A DNA stretch of 64,000 nucleotides from Corallococcus caeni (GTDB lineage: Bacteria > Myxococcota > Myxococcia > Myxococcales > Myxococcaceae). Location: the NCBI RefSeq assembly GCF_036245865.1, contig NZ_BTTW01000002.1:1116001-1180000 (forward strand). Reading direction: 5' to 3'. Numbering within the stretch: the first letter of the stretch is position 1; every line of letters begins with the position of its first letter. Under the pieces are notes generated by a model. The model saw only the letters and a list, made by a program, of their open reading frames with translations, ran no database searches and had not been told where the DNA came from. Position numbers and translations under genes: made by a program. Below, piece after piece: positions 60,815-64,000 of this stretch.

Positions 60815-62386
60815 TCACTTCCCGGTGGGCACGCCCAGCTTCCCGAGGACCTTCACCGCGTTGGCGTTCCCCGCGTCCAGTGCGAGTGACTTCCTGTAGC
60901 TCGCGATGGCTGCTTCCTTCTGTCCCTGTTGGAGCTGGGCCTCGCCCAGGCTGTCGTAGGCATTCGCATCCGTCGGGAAGAGTTTCACGTTCGCCTCGAA
61001 CACCCGCACCGCTTCCGCGCCCTTGCCGTCTGCCAGCAACCGGTAACCGAGCTGGTTCAGGTCCCCCGACTCCAGGCCCTTCATGCCCTCGCCATGCTTC
61101 GCGGTGTACCAGGCGAGCGCGGTGTCGACGCCCTTGAGCCGCATGAGCACATCCACCTGGGCGGACGGCGACACGGGCTCGGGCTTGAACGCGGTCCAGG
61201 CATACTCGGCCGCCACGCTCGCGATGAGGCGGTCGAAGAGCAGGAAGCCGTTGTCGGAGTTGGCCATGACGACCACGCCGCTGCCCGTGTCACTGAAGGC
61301 CATGAACGCGGCCTGGAAGCCTTCGTCCGAGCCTCCGTGAACGAAGCGGTCGGTGCCGGGCTCTACCTGGAAGCCCAGCCCGAATCGCTCCGACTGCTGC
61401 GTCAGCATCTGTTTCGTCATCGCTTGCGACAGCACGCGCTGGGACTTCCCTGCCTTCGCGCTGGACACCTCGAGGGCGACCCGCGCGAGGTCGGACGGCG
61501 TGGTCCACAGTCCGGCCGCGGCCATCTCCGGGTACACATGCCATCGGCCCGCGACGCTCTTCCCGCTGGCGTACGTCCCGGTCGCCGTCCTGACGGCGAG
61601 GGCCGGAGGCAGGGGCTGCTCGTAGGAACTGCTCGTCATGCCGAGCGGCTTCAGCACCGTTTCCCGCATGACCTGGGGGAACGGCTTCTGGAGCTGATCC
61701 ACCATCATCAACTGGACGATGGACGTGCCACCGCCGCTGTAGCGCGTCTTCGTCCCGGGCACGAGGTCGACGCGCACCGGGCCGGTGTTCGCGGGCGCCG
61801 CGCCCTCCAGCACCTGCACCAGCGTGGGCATGGGCGCGTCGACGGCGTACCCGGGGAAGCCATGCACGGTCGTCCCCGCGCTGTGGCTGAGCAGCCGGCG
61901 CAGGGTGACCTTCTGCTCCTTCGTGAAGTCGTTCTCGGGGAGCTTCCACGAGCGCAGCTTGTCGTTGATGTTCTCATCGAGCGACCATTTGCCGGCCTCG
62001 ACGAAGTGCAGCGCTGCCAGGGCCGTCACCGGCTTGCTGATGGACCCCGCCTGGAACAGCGTCTCCAGGGTGACGGGCTCCGAGCCACCCGCCTCCTTCA
62101 CGCCATAGGTCCTGGCCCAGACGATGGCGTGCTTGTCGAAGACGGCGATGCTCAGCCCGGGGATCCGGTACAGCGCCATCCACTGCGGGAGCGTCAGGCT
62201 CTGGGGTTTCTCGCCTTCGATCACGACCGGGGCCAGGCCCGCCTCCACTCGCGCCGCGCGGGCCGCCTGCGCAGGGCTGGCCAACCATTGCGTGGCGGGC
62301 TTCTTCGTCCCCTCCGCCGCGAGGGCCGCACCTCCCGGGCTGAACAGGAGGGCCGCGAGCACGAGGCGGGACAGGGAACGGCGCAT
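60815..62386 (-). CDS. beta-lactamase-family serine hydrolase with TPR tail
   Basis: A 523-residue exported protein with a signal peptide (RLVLAALLFSPGGAALAAEG). The class C beta-lactamase/esterase fold has SISK (catalytic Ser 115 and Lys 118 in QAGSISKPVTALAA), a Tyr motif (TKTRYSGGGTSIVQL) and HGG (RFVHGGSDEGFQAAF). The last 100 residues contain a TPR unit (AEAVRVFEANVKLFPTDANA and YDSLGEAQLQQGQKEAAIAS). This combination is common in Myxococcales and related groups; such proteins are esterases or D-peptidases more often than true beta-lactamases. The start at 62386 has GGTGA upstream. Confidence 0.88.
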   Translation of the reverse strand: MRRSLSRLVLAALLFSPGGAALAAEGTKKPATQWLASPAQAARAARVEAGLAPVVIEGEKPQSLTLPQWMALYRIPGLSIAVFDKHAIVWARTYGVKEAGGSEPVTLETLFQAGSISKPVTALAALHFVEAGKWSLDENINDKLRSWKLPENDFTKEQKVTLRRLLSHSAGTTVHGFPGYAVDAPMPTLVQVLEGAAPANTGPVRVDLVPGTKTRYSGGGTSIVQLMMVDQLQKPFPQVMRETVLKPLGMTSSSYEQPLPPALAVRTATGTYASGKSVAGRWHVYPEMAAAGLWTTPSDLARVALEVSSAKAGKSQRVLSQAMTKQMLTQQSERFGLGFQVEPGTDRFVHGGSDEGFQAAFMAFSDTGSGVVVMANSDNGFLLFDRLIASVAAEYAWTAFKPEPVSPSAQVDVLMRLKGVDTALAWYTAKHGEGMKGLESGDLNQLGYRLLADGKGAEAVRVFEANVKLFPTDANAYDSLGEAQLQQGQKEAAIASYRKSLALDAGNANAVKVLGKLGVPTGK

Positions 62387-62520
62387 GGGTTCACCGAAGG
62401 ATGGGGGTGGGACGCGAGGTGTACGCCGTCCCCACCTTTCGATTGCCGGTCCGAACGCTTTTCCCGTGGAGGCCCACCTGCCCGTCACGACGTCAGGTGC
62501 TCCCTCGGATTTGAGCGACA

Positions 62521-63672
62521 ATGACGGACATGGCGGTCCGCCTTGCGTCCATCGTGTGTCTCCTCGCTGCCTTGCCCGCCGCCGCCAACGTGGCCGCCTC
62601 CACGCGGACGCCAGCAACCCTGACCCTGTCCTCGGGGACCGCGCGCACGCGCTCGGAGGTGCTCAGCGAGAAGCTGGACTTCGATTGCGCGGAGGCGGAG
62701 CAAGAAGCGGTCTGCCGCTTCGAGGCGCGCTACTGGCTGCGCAACGGGACCTCCGAAGCGGAGGTCATCGATGCCGCCTTCCTGGGAGTCCGTACGCACG
62801 AGGTCCGCGTGCGATTCGACGAGGAGCCTCTCCCGGTGACGGAGGGGAAGGCGGACTCGGTGGGACCCACGTCGCCGGTGGAGCGCTTCGGCTTCACCCT
62901 CACGCTTCCGCCCGGGCGGGAGGGGGAGCTGGTGGTACGGGGCCTGATGCAGCTCGCGCGGCGCTTCCTGCCCTCGGGGTACGTGTGGCCCGCGGTCCAG
63001 GCGCGTCACGTCCTGCTGTCCTCCGGACCGCCGCGGGCCACGCACTGGGACATCGACTATCTGCTGGGGCCCATCCGGACCTGGGCGGGCAACCCTACGC
63101 TCCATGTCACGGTGCGTGTCCCTTCCTCGTGGGAGGTGGGCAGCAGCCCGGACGCATCCGCGCGTACGCTGCCGGTTGCCACGGGCTGGCGGCTTCGGCA
63201 CGAGGAAGAGCACGTGGTGGCGGAGCGGAGCCTCACGGCGGCGAGCGCGCCCGAGTGGCTCAACGTCACGCTGACGAAGCCCAGGCCGTGGTGGACTCCG
63301 GGCGGTGTGCAGCTGGGCCTGGGAGCGCGGCTCGGGGACGGTTCCCGCTTCATGGCCCGGCTCGGCTACCAGCTCGCCGCGCCCGAGTCCTTCCTGCACT
63401 CGCTCTCGGTGGAGACAGACTTTCGCGAACAGGTCGTCCTCACGCCCCTCACGCAGTATGCGACGCCCCAGGTCGCCATCATCCCCAGCTTCGGGCTCGG
63501 CCTGGGGATACCGGTGCAGGTGCTCCCTGAAGTCAGGCCGGGACTGCGGCTCCTCGCGGACCTGCACTTCGGTCCGCTGGGGGCCGCGCTCAGCTGGGAC
63601 CACCATCCAGCGCTGAAGGAGGGCACGGACTCCTTCTCGCGGCTCATCCTCCTGTTCCAGGTAGGGCTGTAA
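62521..63672 (+). CDS. secreted hypothetical protein
   Basis: A 383-residue exported protein with a signal peptide (VRLASIVCLLAALPAAANVA). It is beta-rich throughout: AVCRFEARYWLRNGTSEAEV looks like a periplasmic Ig-like domain. The C-terminal quarter has alternating hydrophobic strands (GVQLGLGARLGDGSRFMARL, VAIIPSFGLGLGIPVQVLPE, LLADLHFGPLGAALSW) ending in LILLFQVGL, which suggests an outer-membrane or surface beta-barrel. The family is not recognised. Starts at ATG 62521 and ATG 62530 are both possible. Confidence 0.75.
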   Translation: MTDMAVRLASIVCLLAALPAAANVAASTRTPATLTLSSGTARTRSEVLSEKLDFDCAEAEQEAVCRFEARYWLRNGTSEAEVIDAAFLGVRTHEVRVRFDEEPLPVTEGKADSVGPTSPVERFGFTLTLPPGREGELVVRGLMQLARRFLPSGYVWPAVQARHVLLSSGPPRATHWDIDYLLGPIRTWAGNPTLHVTVRVPSSWEVGSSPDASARTLPVATGWRLRHEEEHVVAERSLTAASAPEWLNVTLTKPRPWWTPGGVQLGLGARLGDGSRFMARLGYQLAAPESFLHSLSVETDFREQVVLTPLTQYATPQVAIIPSFGLGLGIPVQVLPEVRPGLRLLADLHFGPLGAALSWDHHPALKEGTDSFSRLILLFQVGL

Positions 63673-63698
63673 ACCGGCAGCCCCTCTTCGTCGAAGCG

Positions 63699-64000
63699 CT
63701 ACACCGGCGCGGTCGTGCGTTGTCCCAAGGCGTCATCCCGACGCATTGGCTGGGCCTTTCCATACGTCAGCGAACGCCACACCCACTCCGCGGGGCCGAA
63801 GCGGAACCTCGACAGCCACAGGTGGCTCCACACCACTTGAACGGAGAAGACAGTCAGGCAGTACGCCACGCACGCCGCCGGGCCCAGCTTCGTGATGAAG
63901 CCCAGTCCGTAGCCGTAGAAGAACAGCACGCTGATGATGGACTGGGACAGGTAGTTCGTCAGCGCCATGCGCCCCACCGGCGCGAGCAGTCCCAGCGCCC
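63699..64000 (-). CDS. DUF418 family membrane protein, C-terminal part (runs off the right edge)
   Basis: Only the last 100 codons are present. They read LGLLAPVGRMALTNYLSQSI, SVLFFYGYGLGFITKLGPAA and FSVQVVWSHLWLSRFRFGPA, then EWVWRSLTYGKAQPMR. The GRMALTNYLxQS and FGPxEWxWRSLTYG segments are diagnostic of DUF418 (YeiB-like) integral membrane proteins. Its function is unknown in general. A tail of about 14 charged or polar residues (RDDALGQRTTAPV) ends it. Confidence 0.88.
   Translation of the reverse strand, partial: ALGLLAPVGRMALTNYLSQSIISVLFFYGYGLGFITKLGPAACVAYCLTVFSVQVVWSHLWLSRFRFGPAEWVWRSLTYGKAQPMRRDDALGQRTTAPV

Overview
The window looks like chromosomal DNA of a myxobacterium of the Myxococcaceae (Myxococcus/Corallococcus type). 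The reasons are the high G+C with strong third-position bias, four eukaryote-like Ser/Thr kinase genes in the first 21 kb (one probably a pseudokinase), a DUF2381-family protein paired with a kinase, a lipoprotein polymorphic toxin with a DUF2019-type partner, HEAT-repeat and TPR-tailed proteins, and several secreted lipoproteins. The genus is inferred, not proven.

Layout. 0-7 kb: kinase/DUF2381 pair, a small XRE regulator, a pseudokinase, and a lipoprotein nuclease-toxin with its putative immunity gene. 7-24 kb: mostly housekeeping and regulation. It holds an XRE-cupin regulator divergent from an SDR/QueA-like operon, a zinc alcohol dehydrogenase, Ppx/GppA, a kinase, QueF, a GAF histidine kinase, a YdjC deacetylase with no normal start codon, an esterase, a TPR kinase, an amidohydrolase, a peroxiredoxin and a CgeB-like glycosyltransferase. 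24.1-24.7 kb: a non-coding array of eight palindromic repeats. 24.7-43.9 kb: HEAT protein, ClC channel, PrxQ, ECF sigma/anti-sigma pair, S2P-like protease, Dus, GH1 glucosidase, a lysine-rich histone-like protein with clear promoter and terminator, NFACT protein, SprT-like protein, pyruvate kinase, HD-GYP protein, ribulose-phosphate epimerase and a response regulator.

44.1-58.1 kb: an accessory zone that begins at a tRNA-Pro gene. It opens with a decayed tyrosine integrase abutting the tRNA, and three fragments of what looks like one IS91-like transposase family are scattered through it. It contains truncated genes (PAS/GAF kinase, molybdopterin oxidoreductase N-terminus, haem ABC ATPase) and an intact operon of three genes linked by ATGA overlaps: a Cys-rich MopE-like protein, a 2152-residue lipoprotein Rhs/TcB-like toxin and a small immunity protein. 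A possible broken defensin-like peptide gene lies at 56.2-56.3 kb. 58-64 kb: a hypothetical protein, a histidine kinase, an AlkD-like protein that appears to have lost its middle, a serine hydrolase with TPR, a secreted hypothetical and the end of a DUF418 membrane protein.

How it fits together: the kinases, histidine kinases, ECF pair and HD-GYP protein are signalling components. Two toxin/immunity loci, one lipoprotein nuclease and one Rhs, point to competition between cells. The two best candidates for new biology are the palindromic array at 24.2-24.7 kb and the coupled Rhs operon at 45.9-53.5 kb.
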